From positions 4,356 to 68,355 of the forward strand of contig JBGCFH010000071.1 in the NCBI GenBank assembly GCA_045106825.1: DNA of 64,000 nucleotides, written 5' to 3'. The stretch is from CAWVWD01 sp045106825. GTDB taxonomy: Bacteria > Bacteroidota > Bacteroidia > Chitinophagales > Saprospiraceae. The notes below the pieces were generated by a model. It was not told the origin of the DNA. It worked only from the letters and a program-made list of their open reading frames with translations, and made no database searches. A program made the translations under genes and the position numbers. This document shows positions 43,880 through 52,390 of this stretch, one piece after another; position 1 is the stretch's first letter, and each line of letters begins with the position of its first letter.

Positions 43880-44290
43880 TTACTTCTGCTCTGCTTTTTT
43901 GCTGGCACAAGTTTTTTTACAAGTTTTAGAACATTCTTTTTTAGCACTTGTTCCAGCTGCTTTTGTTGGAGCGTCTTTTACAGATGCTTTCATAGCAGTA
44001 CCTTTAGCTTTTTTAGAAGCACAAGTTTTTGCACAATCTTTCTTAGCCGAAGCAGAAGGTTTTCTATCCGCAACATTTACTGCTTTATTTGGAGCATCTG
44101 TTACAGTTGCTTTCATTGCAGTCGCTTTTTTAGCCGTACAAGTTTTAGAACATTCTTTTTTATCTGCTTTCGCAGAAACAGAAGTTGCTTTTGCATCAGC
44201 AGATTTAGCAGCAGATTTTTGGCATTGAGCGTTCGCAGTACCAATAGCTACGAATCCAACTAACGCAAATAACATCAATAACTTTTTCAT
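43880..44290 (-). CDS. Secreted Cys/Lys/Ala repeat protein
   Basis: 136 residues, signal peptide MKKLLMLFALVGFVAIGTANA. The mature ~115 residues are nearly all Lys, Ala, Ser, Thr and Cys in three repeats: KKECSKTCTAKKATAMKATV, KKDCAKTCASKKAKGTAMKA, KKECSKTCKKTCASKK, joined by (V/S)xDAP(N/T)KA. Eight cysteines occur in CxxxC pairs, so metal binding or a disulfide scaffold is plausible; strong positive charge would suit binding of anionic polymers. GC-richer than its neighbours. No domain family is recognised. The gene is single, with the shared terminator at its end. Confidence 0.82.
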   Translation of the reverse strand: MKKLLMLFALVGFVAIGTANAQCQKSAAKSADAKATSVSAKADKKECSKTCTAKKATAMKATVTDAPNKAVNVADRKPSASAKKDCAKTCASKKAKGTAMKASVKDAPTKAAGTSAKKECSKTCKKTCASKKAEQK

Positions 44291-44491
44291 AAAATAAAAA
44301 CTTTAGAAGATTATTAATTTTAATAACATCATAAAAATATAAAAAACCCATTATCCTGCCAATTGTAATAATGTTAATGTCGTATGTTTAACTTTTATTT
44401 AGGATTTGTAGAACATGACATTTTTTTGATTTAATTGTATTTGATGAGTATATTCTAAGGCAAATTATACCTTTTCTGATTACTTGATTCA

Positions 44492-45385
44492 TCAACCCTT
44501 TCTTGACCAATAAAAGCCCAGCATTAATCCCGCAATCATATCCCAAATTCCCCACCAAGCGGTGATAACCGCCATTCCGCCTAATTCTGAGAAGAATTGA
44601 AAAACGATAACTAAGCCTAAACCAGCATTTTGAATACCTGTTTCGATGGTTAAAGTACGCTTTGTCGGTGTATCAAACTTAAACAAATGACCAATACTAT
44701 AACCTGTTAATAACGCCAAAGCATTGTGAGCGAATACGATTAAAAATATGATACCAATATATTGAATAAAATATGCTCCATTTTTTAATAATGCAAATAC
44801 AATGAAAGTAGCGAAGATTAGTAGAGATAAGATTTTAATCGGTTTGATTAGCTTTTCTGTTAATTTGGGCAGCTTATACTTAAAGATTAAACCAATAATC
44901 AATGGCACACCTAAAAGTGTAAAAACAGTACCGAGTAGCTCCATAAATGATACATCGACTTTTTTTAATAAGGAAACTGTATCAGGATATAAACCTGCCC
45001 AAAGTGCAAAATTGATAGGCACTAAAAATGCAGCGATTGAGGTAGCAATGGCTGTCAGTGTTATGGATAAAGCGACATTTGCTTTACCATAAGAGGAAAT
45101 AAAATTGGAAATATTTCCGCCAGGACAAGCAGCGATTAAAAATAATCCTAATGCGACACTTGGAATCGGTTGAACTATCCAAACAAAAATATAAGTAACT
45201 AATGGTAATGCTAAAAACTGTGAGAAAAAACCAACGATTACCAATTTAGGCATTTGCATCAATCGCTTGAAGTCCTCTAATGATAAACCTAAAGCGACTC
45301 CAAACATAATAAACCCTAAACTGATGTTCATTATCATCATGGTGTTATTATCAAAATTCAGTTGTACACTATCTAATTCTTGCAT
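44492..45385 (-). CDS. Bile acid:sodium symporter family (BASS/SBF) transporter
   Basis: 297 residues, about 9-10 membrane segments. Family features are the N-terminal GFIMFGVALGLSLEDFKRL, LFLIAACPGGNISNFISSYG with the GGN sodium-site signature, the crossing ALSITLTAIATSIAAFLVPI and the late TLTIETGIQNAGLGLVIVFQ. This subfamily moves organic anions such as bile-acid-like compounds or pantoate with sodium; the substrate here is not predictable. Full-length, single gene, cytoplasmic-membrane. Confidence 0.92.
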   Translation of the reverse strand: MQELDSVQLNFDNNTMMIMNISLGFIMFGVALGLSLEDFKRLMQMPKLVIVGFFSQFLALPLVTYIFVWIVQPIPSVALGLFLIAACPGGNISNFISSYGKANVALSITLTAIATSIAAFLVPINFALWAGLYPDTVSLLKKVDVSFMELLGTVFTLLGVPLIIGLIFKYKLPKLTEKLIKPIKILSLLIFATFIVFALLKNGAYFIQYIGIIFLIVFAHNALALLTGYSIGHLFKFDTPTKRTLTIETGIQNAGLGLVIVFQFFSELGGMAVITAWWGIWDMIAGLMLGFYWSRKG

Positions 45386-46091
45386 AATGGAGGAGTTGAA
45401 TATAATTCAAAAAGAAGTTATAATATTCAGAATAAATGTAAGATAATCAAAAGTAGGAATAAATAATTGATAATATAATATCGTTTAGATTTCATTCAAA
45501 TAGCCGCTTATTGTCAAAGGATTGTAGGAATCATATTTTTTTAAATTAATATTTGAATGATTTCTTATATATTTGTTACACAAGTGCCACAAATAAGGAA
45601 ATTGAATATCTAAGACTATATATTTATTTGGTCAAAAATCCATAAAAATAACCAAATAGGATATTCTTACGGGTTTAAACTGATTTTATTAAAAAATATT
45701 CACTACTATTAAGTTTAGTAAATTATACCATTTGCCAGTTTCCAAAAAATAAGTGTCTGATACAAATTCCTCTTTGCTGTTAAGAGTAAGTTAATAATCA
45801 TTGTATTTCTCTATTGATAATAAGTAAATTAGTCACTTTGATTATTAGACTTGTTAACCAATTAAAATCAATGGTTTTTGAATTTTTAGTAAAATAGAGT
45901 AATACAAAAATATTGACAAATTATGATTTTTAATAAAAAAAATTTGAATTACAATTTTCAATAAAAAAACCAGTGTCTAATATCTCATCCCGAGTATTTG
46001 GGACTAATAGCAAAGCGGTCTAACATCTCTATTACAATAGTCTAATGTACCAGTTGATGATTTTACCTTAAAAACAGTAGAAAAACTAACA
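45386..46091. other. Long noncoding region, no gene seen
   Basis: About 706 bases of AT-rich DNA between divergent genes. A word CATCCCGAGTATTTGGGAC (45987-46005) resembles the CCCGAG/CTTGGG cores of repeat modules at 8655 and 57988. No ORF or RNA gene recognised. Confidence 0.5.
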
Positions 46092-47552
46092 ATGAATACA
46101 GCTACCGAGAAAATGACAATTCGTTACCTATTGATAGGATTTATTTCGTTAATGATGACTTCGATGATGTTCGGTCAAGGTCAGGTTATTGTAGCAGGAA
46201 CAATTAAACATTCTGAATATTTTTTAGCCAATATCACTTTTTTCAAAGATCACCTTCAACAACAAGAAGAATTTGTAGGCGGTATATTAGACGAGGAAGA
46301 AGTATTTAATGTACAGTTCAAAATTCCTCGACCATCTTTAGTTCGATTAGAACATGGTAATAATGAATTAGAACTATACTTAGAACCTGGTGATAGTATT
46401 TATATTAATTTTGATAATTGGGATATGGAAGGTACGTTGGAAATTAGTGGAATGAAACGTGTCGAACAACAAAATAAATATCTACTTGATATTGCTAAAG
46501 AAATGTATCCTTATTTATCAGGCAATAATGCTATGCATTTTTTTAGAGATTTGAATGAAGAGGAATATCAAACTCATGCAGAAGAACTCAAACGAAAACA
46601 GGAACGATTCTTAAAAACATATCAACGAGAAACTGCTTTTTCATCCTCTTTCTTGAATTATGTGAGATGCGAAATAGAATATACTTGGGCAGCTTCTTTA
46701 TTAAATTATCCTGCATATCATCAGTTTTTTAATAATCAAGAAAATCCGATGATTATGTCTGAAAAGTTTTATCGTTTTTTACGAAAGGTGAATTATTTAA
46801 ATCTATATGATTTAAATTCAAATGCGTATCGTGATTTTTTAGATGCTTTTGTGAATCATAAAATGGAAAACTTGCCTCAAGCAGCGAATGTATTACATCG
46901 TTATTTTTATAAAAATAGAATTAAAATAATACATGATAACTTGAACGGTGATGCGTTGAACTATATGTTAGCACAAACTTTTATTAGTGCTTATCAACGA
47001 GGTGAATTGTATGAATTAGCCAAAGATGTAGAAGATTTTTTAATGTCTAATGCATTGGAAAGCTATAAAGATGTGGTGGATAGTTTATATAAAATCGCCA
47101 GTACATTACGTCCTGGCCAAATCGCTCCTAATTTTGAATTAGAAACACTTGATGGCGGTTCTATGTCTTTTAGTGACTTGAAGGGAAAAGTGATTTATGT
47201 TGATTTTTGGGCAACATGGTGTGGACCGTGTAAGAAAGAAATGGAACATTCAAAAAAACTTAAAGAACAGTTCCGAAATGAAGATGTTGTTTTTGTTTAT
47301 ATCTCTTTAGACGATACTAAAGATAAAGATATGTGGCAATGGTTTGTCCGTCAAAACCAAATTGAAGGTATTCATTTGATGGCAAAAGGTGGATTTAATA
47401 GTGATATTGCGAAAGCATACAATGTAACGGGTGTTCCAACGTATTACTTAATTGATAAAAATGGGCAAATCGCCAGTAATACACCAAAACGCCCAAGTCA
47501 ACCCGGATTGGCACAAGAAATTCAAGTAATCTTAGAGTTTATGGCTGATTGA
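46092..47552 (+). CDS. TlpA-like thiol-disulfide oxidoreductase with N-terminal extra domain
   Basis: 486 residues. Start MNTATEKMTIRYLLIGFISL gives a membrane/signal segment. Residues ~25-120 form a beta-sandwich of the DUF4369 kind (VIVAGTIKHSEYF, LYLEPGDSIYINFDNW). A helical middle region leads to the thioredoxin domain (345-486): PGQIAPNFELETLDGG, WATWCGPCKKEM with catalytic C377 and C380, YISLDDTKDKD and the cis-Pro VTGVPTYYLIDK. It reduces disulfides in the periplasm, often linked to cytochrome maturation or envelope stress. The architecture is common in Bacteroidota. The secreted gene at 47607 follows. Confidence 0.92.
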   Translation: MNTATEKMTIRYLLIGFISLMMTSMMFGQGQVIVAGTIKHSEYFLANITFFKDHLQQQEEFVGGILDEEEVFNVQFKIPRPSLVRLEHGNNELELYLEPGDSIYINFDNWDMEGTLEISGMKRVEQQNKYLLDIAKEMYPYLSGNNAMHFFRDLNEEEYQTHAEELKRKQERFLKTYQRETAFSSSFLNYVRCEIEYTWAASLLNYPAYHQFFNNQENPMIMSEKFYRFLRKVNYLNLYDLNSNAYRDFLDAFVNHKMENLPQAANVLHRYFYKNRIKIIHDNLNGDALNYMLAQTFISAYQRGELYELAKDVEDFLMSNALESYKDVVDSLYKIASTLRPGQIAPNFELETLDGGSMSFSDLKGKVIYVDFWATWCGPCKKEMEHSKKLKEQFRNEDVVFVYISLDDTKDKDMWQWFVRQNQIEGIHLMAKGGFNSDIAKAYNVTGVPTYYLIDKNGQIASNTPKRPSQPGLAQEIQVILEFMAD

Positions 47553-47606
47553 TAAAGGACAATCCCAAATAAAAGTGATTTGAATTTTTGGATAAGAATA
47601 CTTTTT

Positions 47607-48239
47607 ATGAAATGTTTATACATTATTTTATTAATGGGTTTTTCGTTCGCTTCTTCGGGACGGACTTTAGTATTAGATCATCCGCAACTTGAATTAGATA
47701 CTATCCCTAAAGATAATATTGATTCATTGTTTGTTATTGAACAAGTGTTAGAACAAGTAATTTTTTTGCCTCCTTTAGAACAAAGTTTAAGCCCCTTTAC
47801 TGATGATTCTACAAATTATATGGATGACAACGGACTTAAACAAGGAATCTGGTCAAGTAGAAGTGTAGATATTGGAAACTGTACGAACGCTACAAGTACG
47901 AATTATGGATATTACAAAGATGACAAACTAATCATGTCTTTTTCTATTAATCATGACAACAATGCTTGTTATCCAAGTCATAGTAATTTTCGCTGTACGT
48001 TATATGATAATAATAATCCAATTTGTTCTATCAATAATGTATTAACAGAAACATCAAGAAACGATTATTTATGGACATCAATCTTCGCTTCTAAGTCAAA
48101 TAAAAACGTACCTTCCATTAATGATAGATATAATTTTACTAAAATCTTTTTTGAAGAGAATATTTCAAAAAAGAGAAGGAAGAAAATGAAATTTACGTAT
48201 CAAGGCAAAAAAATACCTGGTGATTATTATGTCTATTGA
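47607..48239 (+). CDS. Secreted hypothetical protein, 210 aa
   Basis: ATG at 47607 begins MKCLYIILLMGFSFASSGRT, a signal peptide; the frame opens at a TTG 27 bases earlier, which is less likely. The mature part has a proline/acidic start (LDHPQLELDTIPKDN), then aromatic strands with two or three cysteines (DIGNCTNATSTNYGYYKDDK, NNACYPSHSNFRCTLYDNN) and a basic tail (SKKRRKKMKFTYQGKKI). No recognised family; possibly a small periplasmic or surface domain. It follows the TlpA-like gene by 54 bases on the same strand and may be co-transcribed. Confidence 0.65.
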   Translation: MKCLYIILLMGFSFASSGRTLVLDHPQLELDTIPKDNIDSLFVIEQVLEQVIFLPPLEQSLSPFTDDSTNYMDDNGLKQGIWSSRSVDIGNCTNATSTNYGYYKDDKLIMSFSINHDNNACYPSHSNFRCTLYDNNNPICSINNVLTETSRNDYLWTSIFASKSNKNVPSINDRYNFTKIFFEENISKKRRKKMKFTYQGKKIPGDYYVY

Positions 48240-48423
48240 TGGTTATTTTGTATCTAAGTACTTGAATAGAAGTAAGCACGTAATTATAAGGAAGTTACTG
48301 AAACAAATTCCGCACAAGCTTTTTGTTCTACGATTTTAAAAAATGTGAGTGTAGCCAAGTGCAACAAAATTATTTGCAAAGTTTCCAAAACTTGTCAAGT
48401 CCGATTATCAATTTTTTAAACGT

Positions 48424-48453
48424 AAAATAAATGGTTCATTGACAATTTTTGCC
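48424..48453 (-). repeat. 30-bp dispersed repeat, copy 2
   Basis: Exact reverse complement of 9546-9575. Plus strand starts AAAATAAATGGTTCATTGAC. Confidence 0.75.
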
Positions 48454-48732
48454 ACCACCGAGATTTCGGAGCAGGCAGAATACACGAATAAATATTATTC
48501 ATTAATTTTTTGTTGAAAATTTGTTCATTTGTGGCTAAAAATAATTTAACAAATAATGTTTTGGCAAAATATATCAAAGCAATAGATATTTTTTTATAAA
48601 ATTTGAATATTCCGTTTTTTTATCCATCAAAAAAATGGATATTTGTAATGGTTATCAAGTTATTAGGAACTTTTTAATCAAAATCTCCTTTTATTTATTA
48701 ACTAAATCATTGTGGACTTGATTACAATTTAT

Positions 48733-48740
48733 TATATTTG
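48733..48740 (+). promoter_or_regulatory. Candidate -7 element of infC
   Basis: TATATTTG, 38 bases before the TTG start of infC. About 20 bases upstream only a partial TTG is seen. Confidence 0.55.
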
Positions 48741-48778
48741 AACTGTTCACAATATATTTATTAACAAAATTTTTAAGA

Positions 48779-49525
48779 TTGGCAAGAAGACAACGAAGAT
48801 TTACTCCTCGAAAACGAGAACCCGAATTTAGAATCAACAGAAGAATTCGTGTACCAGAAGTACGTATTGTAGGTAATAACCTTGAAGAAATTAGCACCAA
48901 ATATGGTCAAAAAATTGAATCAGGAGTTTATCCGACCAAACAAGCCCTAATTATCGCAGAAGCGGTAGAAATGGATTTAGTAGAAATTTCTGCAAAAGCG
49001 AAACCTCCTGTTGTACGAATTGTTGATTACAGCAAATTCCTCTACGAAAAGAAAAAGCGAGAAAAGGAAATTAAGAGTAATGCTCAAAAAACGGTTATCA
49101 AAGAGATTCGTTTTGGACCAAATACAGATGATCATGATTTTCAGTTCAAATTGCGTCATGCACGTAACTTTATTGAAGATGGTGCAAAAGTAAAAGCATT
49201 TGTACAGTTCCGTGGTCGTTCAATTGTTTTTAAAGAACGTGGTGAATTACTTTTATTAAGGTTTATCGAAGCATTAACAGATATTGGACAACCAGAAGCT
49301 TTACCAAAAATGGAAGGTCGTCGGATGTTTGTATTCGTAGCACCCAAAAAGATTAGTAAGAAAGCAGCTAAAGCGAAGGAAAAAGAAAAACAGGATAAAA
49401 AAGAGCAGAATCGTAAAAAATCTAAAGAACGTAAAAACTCTAAAAGTCCTGAGGTAGAAAATACTGAAAATGTAGAAACTCCTTCTGAAGAAACACCTTC
49501 TGAGGAAATACCTAAAGAAGAATAG
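48779..49525 (+). CDS. infC: Translation initiation factor IF-3 with C-terminal extension
   Basis: 248 residues. It starts at TTG, giving MARRQRRFTPRKREPEFRIN, the normal IF-3 N-terminus; no ATG is in frame nearby, and non-ATG starts are usual for infC because IF-3 discriminates against them (autoregulation in E. coli uses AUU). N-terminal domain: VRVRIVGNNLEEIST-like block, YPTKQALIIAEAVEMDL; C-terminal domain: KEIRFGPNTDDHDFQFKLRH and KVKAFVQFRGRSIVFKERGE. From about residue 191 an extra ~58-residue Lys/Glu-rich tail follows (KKAAKAKEKEKQDKKEQNRK). The usual rpmI-rplT neighbours and thrS are missing here. Terminator follows. Confidence 0.94.
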   Translation: MARRQRRFTPRKREPEFRINRRIRVPEVRIVGNNLEEISTKYGQKIESGVYPTKQALIIAEAVEMDLVEISAKAKPPVVRIVDYSKFLYEKKKREKEIKSNAQKTVIKEIRFGPNTDDHDFQFKLRHARNFIEDGAKVKAFVQFRGRSIVFKERGELLLLRFIEALTDIGQPEALPKMEGRRMFVFVAPKKISKKAAKAKEKEKQDKKEQNRKKSKERKNSKSPEVENTENVETPSEETPSEEIPKEE

Positions 49526-49550
49526 TTTTTCAAAATATATTATAACTATC

Positions 49551-49589
49551 AAATCCGAATTAGATTAAGTTCTAATTCGGATTTTTTTT
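49551..49589 (+). terminator. Terminator after infC
   Basis: Perfect 14-bp stem AAATCCGAATTAGA / TCTAATTCGGATTT, 6-nt loop, T-run. Confidence 0.9.
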
Positions 49590-49630
49590 GCCTATATTAG
49601 TTAGAAATTACAACTCGATAAACCAAATTG

Positions 49631-50479
49631 ATGAAAAATTTTAAAAATAAAGTTATTGCTATAACTGGTGCTGGTTCAGGTATTGGTCGTGAATTAGCAA
49701 TACAGTTAGCGGCTCAAAAGGCTACACTTTCACTCAATGATTTTAATCCACAAAGCCTTGCTGAAACTGTTGATTTATTACAATTACCAAAAGAAAAAGT
49801 CAGTCAACATGTTTTTGATGTTGGTGACCAAAATGCTATCAAAAACTATATCGAAGACACTATTTCGATACATGGACAACTTGATGGAATCATTAATAAC
49901 GCAGGAACTTCTCTCGGAAAGGTGAAAGTTATTGATATGGAATATGATGAAATTGATTTCCTTTTTAAAGTTAATCTTTGGGGTGTAATCTATGGTACAA
50001 AAGAAGCCTTACCATATTTAATTAATCGACCCGAAGCTTTTATTGCCAATGTATCGAGTGTTTTTGGATTGATTGGCGTTCCAACTCAATCAGCATATTG
50101 TATGACAAAATTTGCTGTCCGAGGATTCACAGAATCTTTGCGAATGGAAGTCGCAAAATATCCGAATTTGAAAATTTATCAAATTCATCCTGGAGGAATT
50201 GATACGAATATTATCAAAAATTCTAAAATTAGAACGAAACAAGAAAAATCGAAACTCGGACGAAATTTTAAGAAAAGTGCCATCACTTCTGCACCTAATG
50301 CTGCCAAAACAATTATCAAAGGCATTCAAAAAAATAAAACTCGAATTCTTATCGGTCGAGATGCACGATTAATTGATATTCTTGCTCGTTTATTTCCAAG
50401 TTTATATCAAAAATTTGTGATTCGCTCGTCCGCTGCTCGTCGGGCAGATTCTCTGAAAAAAGGAGAATTTAGTGATTAA
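49631..50479 (+). CDS. Short-chain dehydrogenase/reductase
   Basis: 282 residues from the ATG at 49631. NAD(P) motif TGAGSGIG (residues 12-19), the NNAG block (IINNAGTSLGKVKVI), catalytic Ser in NVSSVFGLIG and YxxxK at Y156-K160 (YCMTK). The extra ~55-residue C-terminus includes a positively charged helix (RIGRDARLIDILARLFPSLY). Classical SDR; substrate unknown. It resembles the acyl or steroid-type SDRs of Bacteroidota. Single gene, 106 bases after infC but behind a terminator. Confidence 0.9.
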   Translation: MKNFKNKVIAITGAGSGIGRELAIQLAAQKATLSLNDFNPQSLAETVDLLQLPKEKVSQHVFDVGDQNAIKNYIEDTISIHGQLDGIINNAGTSLGKVKVIDMEYDEIDFLFKVNLWGVIYGTKEALPYLINRPEAFIANVSSVFGLIGVPTQSAYCMTKFAVRGFTESLRMEVAKYPNLKIYQIHPGGIDTNIIKNSKIRTKQEKSKLGRNFKKSAITSAPNAAKTIIKGIQKNKTRILIGRDARLIDILARLFPSLYQKFVIRSSAARRADSLKKGEFSD

Positions 50480-50685
50480 ACATGGTGTGTAAGATTTTCT
50501 ATAATTGGTAAAAAAAATCTGCGTGAGATGATTGTTTTGGAAGGCAAAACGTAATATTTTCATTTTTAAATTTAATATCAGAGAAGCCTGAATAATAATT
50601 TAGAAAAAATCGGAACAAAGAAACTCGTAATTTTAGATACGGTTTTCCTGTAAAAATCAGACAAGCTGATTTGTGCTAATTTTTC

Positions 50686-50761
50686 GACAGGATAAACAGG
50701 ATTTTACAGGATTTGGTAATTTTTGCCTTGCAAAAATCCTGTAAATCTTGTCTATCCTGTC
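50686..50761. repeat. Inverted repeat of ACAGGATT words
   Basis: Left: GACAGGATAAACAGGATTTT, ending ACAGGATTTG. Right: CAAAAATCCTGTAAATCTTG, ending TCTATCCTGTC. Units of 9-10 bases repeat on both sides so the region can fold as a long hairpin. Similar ACAGGAT repeats are known in unrelated genomes. Confidence 0.75.
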
Positions 50762-50859
50762 AAAAAAGAAAAATTATGTCAGGCCAACTTTTTATAGAAA
50801 AACCGTTTAATTTTAGATTAGAAGTTTTAGTTTGACACAGATTTAACTCGGAAATAAGG

Positions 50860-50898
50860 CAAAAGAACAACTCATTTTTATTTTGAGTTGTTCTTTTG
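50860..50898 (+). terminator. Hairpin upstream of the nucleotidase gene
   Basis: 15-bp stem CAAAAGAACAACTCA / TGAGTTGTTCTTTTG with a 9-nt T-rich loop. It lies just before the nucleotidase gene and might be a leader hairpin or a terminator for an upstream transcript. Confidence 0.55.
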
Positions 50899-50948
50899 TG
50901 TTTAAAGACCATTTTAATGATAATTATTAAATCAAAAATAAGAAACCA

Positions 50949-51473
50949 ATGAAACGAATCGCAATAGATATGGATGATGTGATGGCAGATACTTCGCAAC
51001 GTAAAATAGATTGGTACGAAAGAGATTTTGGTATAAAACTGAATAAAGCTGACATCAAAGGAATGTATGTTACACATTATGTTCCGAAAGAACATTATCA
51101 ACACGTCCGAGCATATTCAAAGCACAAAGATTTCTTTTGGGATTTAAAAATCATGCCTGAAAGTCAGCGAATTATAGAGGCTTTGACAGAAAAATATGAA
51201 GTATTTATTGTTTCTGCCGCAATGCCTTTTCCAAATTCTTACAATGCTAAATACGAATGGTTACGCCAACATTTTCCTTTTATTGATATTCGTAATGTTG
51301 TTTTTTGTGGACATAAATATATTATTGATGCTGATTATTTGATTGATGACCATGCGTATAATTTGGAATCTTTCAACGGAAAAGGTATTTTGTTCACTGC
51401 TCCACACAATACGGAAAAAACTGGTTTTGAACGTATGGACAACTGGTTTGATCTAGAGAATTATTTTTTATAA
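50949..51473 (+). CDS. 5'(3')-deoxyribonucleotidase (NT5C type)
   Basis: 174 residues, HAD-fold. Motif I is IAIDMDDVMADT (D7 and D9), followed by SQRKIDWYERDFG; motif II VFIVSAAMPFPNSYNAKYEW; motif III/IV YIIDADYLIDDHAYNLESF with the acidic pair DD. It removes the phosphate from deoxyribonucleoside monophosphates in the cytoplasm. Full length for the bacterial family. It directly precedes the TAC locus (51533) but is separated by a promoter-like element, and its own stop is at 51473. Confidence 0.88.
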   Translation: MKRIAIDMDDVMADTSQRKIDWYERDFGIKLNKADIKGMYVTHYVPKEHYQHVRAYSKHKDFFWDLKIMPESQRIIEALTEKYEVFIVSAAMPFPNSYNAKYEWLRQHFPFIDIRNVVFCGHKYIIDADYLIDDHAYNLESFNGKGILFTAPHNTEKTGFERMDNWFDLENYFL

Positions 51474-51498
51474 GTTATGGTTGTAACTTTTATTTACA

Positions 51499-51506
51499 TA
51501 TATTTG
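51499..51506 (+). promoter_or_regulatory. Candidate -7 element of the TAC locus
   Basis: TATATTTG, 26 bases upstream of the TTG start of the toxin candidate. Matches TAnnTTTG; -33 box not clear. Suggests that the three-gene locus has its own promoter. Confidence 0.55.
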
Positions 51507-51532
51507 TTGTAAGAACATAAACAATTGAAACA

Positions 51533-52075
51533 TTGATAAAAGTATATCATACTAACGAAGACAGAGGGGAAAAAACGAAAAAACCTGTTTTTGCAGAAGG
51601 TAATCATCAATGGCTTGGTGATGCTTTCTATTTTTGGCAGGATTATGAGTTTGCAGAAGAATGGGGATATAATCGTATTTGTAACAAATCGAAATATCGA
51701 AAAGGCGAATTCACTCACTTTGATATTTACGAAGCAAATCTCAATATTGATTTTCCATCGGATGAAGTAATAGATACTGTTTTTAATCAAGAAGATTATC
51801 GAAAGTTTCTCGAAAAATTAGAATGGTTTGCTGTGAAATATAAATCAGAATTTAGAACGAAACCAACTTTAGAGGAATTTAATGATTTTATTTACGATTT
51901 TGATTTATGGAAAGATATAAAAGCAATTCGATTTCAAGATTTACCAACAAAATCTAATCGAGATTATCTTAAAATAAAGAATTTTTATTACAAGAAAAGA
52001 ATTCAAATTGCGGTATATGATATTTCAATTTTAAGTAGTTTTGAACATATCCAAAATTTAGAATGTAAAAAATAA
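51533..52075 (+). CDS. Toxin candidate of a SecB-type TAC locus (ADP-ribosyltransferase-like)
   Basis: 180 residues, starting at TTG (51533); the frame has a stop at 51518 and no ATG near, so a weak start is likely genuine. Motifs: IKVYHTNEDRG (H6 in an R/H-S-E-type first strand), HQWLGDAFYFWQDYEFAEEW (Y33 in a LGxxFYF strand, the DUF3990/ART second motif) and KKRIQIAVYDISILSSF (Q158 in a possible third motif). These suggest an ADP-ribosyltransferase fold; catalysis is inferred, not proven. The next gene begins 6 bases later, so coupled translation is expected. The weak start, compared with ATG starts of the next two genes, fits low toxin synthesis. Alternative: a conserved cytoplasmic protein of unrelated function. 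Confidence 0.6.
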   Translation: MIKVYHTNEDRGEKTKKPVFAEGNHQWLGDAFYFWQDYEFAEEWGYNRICNKSKYRKGEFTHFDIYEANLNIDFPSDEVIDTVFNQEDYRKFLEKLEWFAVKYKSEFRTKPTLEEFNDFIYDFDLWKDIKAIRFQDLPTKSNRDYLKIKNFYYKKRIQIAVYDISILSSFEHIQNLECKK

Positions 52076-52081
52076 GGTAAG

Positions 52082-52375
52082 ATGGCTAAGTGGGAAAAAT
52101 TAGATAATGAATTGTTAGGTGTTTTAGAAAATATGTCAAGTGAAACATGGCAGTTATGGCAAGCTAATCGAGAACGCAATAAAGCCTTACGATTAGAACA
52201 GCAAAAATTAGCGGCAGAACTGCACTTAAAACAGCTTGAACTTAAAGAACAAATCCAAGTGTTTTCGGAAGGCTTTGTCTATTGGAATGATTTGAAGTTA
52301 GAGGATATCTTCAATACAGGATCCAGTGATGTTAAAAACGCAGGTAATAACAATAATTATGCAATGGCTGCCTAA
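52082..52375 (+). CDS. Antitoxin candidate of the TAC locus, 97 aa
   Basis: 97 residues, helical with a coiled-coil at ~30-60 (RLEQQKLAAELHLKQLELKE) and a C-terminal aromatic segment FSEGFVYWNDLKLEDIF (61-77) followed by a flexible Gly/Asn tail ending AMAA. In known TAC systems the antitoxin carries a chaperone-addiction segment, short and hydrophobic/aromatic, recognised by the SecB-like chaperone; this segment is a candidate. No DNA-binding motif is obvious at the N-terminus (MAKWEKLDNELLGVLENMSS). It lies between toxin and chaperone, gaps 6 and 15 bases. No family recognised by name. Confidence 0.6.
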   Translation: MAKWEKLDNELLGVLENMSSETWQLWQANRERNKALRLEQQKLAAELHLKQLELKEQIQVFSEGFVYWNDLKLEDIFNTGSSDVKNAGNNNNYAMAA

Positions 52376-52390
52376 ATTTATAAATTAATT

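Larger units (their letters stand above)
48240..48778. other. Noncoding region with one dispersed repeat and the infC promoter
   Basis: No gene. Bases 48424-48453 repeat 9546-9575 inverted; GCCACCACCGAGATTTCGGA follows at 48451. The infC promoter is at 48733. Confidence 0.55.
50480..50948. other. Noncoding region with a tandem inverted repeat
   Basis: 469 bases, no gene. It contains the ACAGGATT-type inverted repeat 50686-50761 and the hairpin 50860-50898. Confidence 0.5.

Noticed and set aside
43899..44228. 109-aa plus-strand ORF opposite the Cys-repeat gene
   Set aside because: A shadow of the repetitive codons on the other strand, rich in Ala/Phe/Leu; the minus-strand frame has a signal peptide.
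49156..49552. Minus-strand ORFs opposite infC (125 and 83 aa)
   Set aside because: Shadows of the Lys/Glu-rich tail of IF-3.
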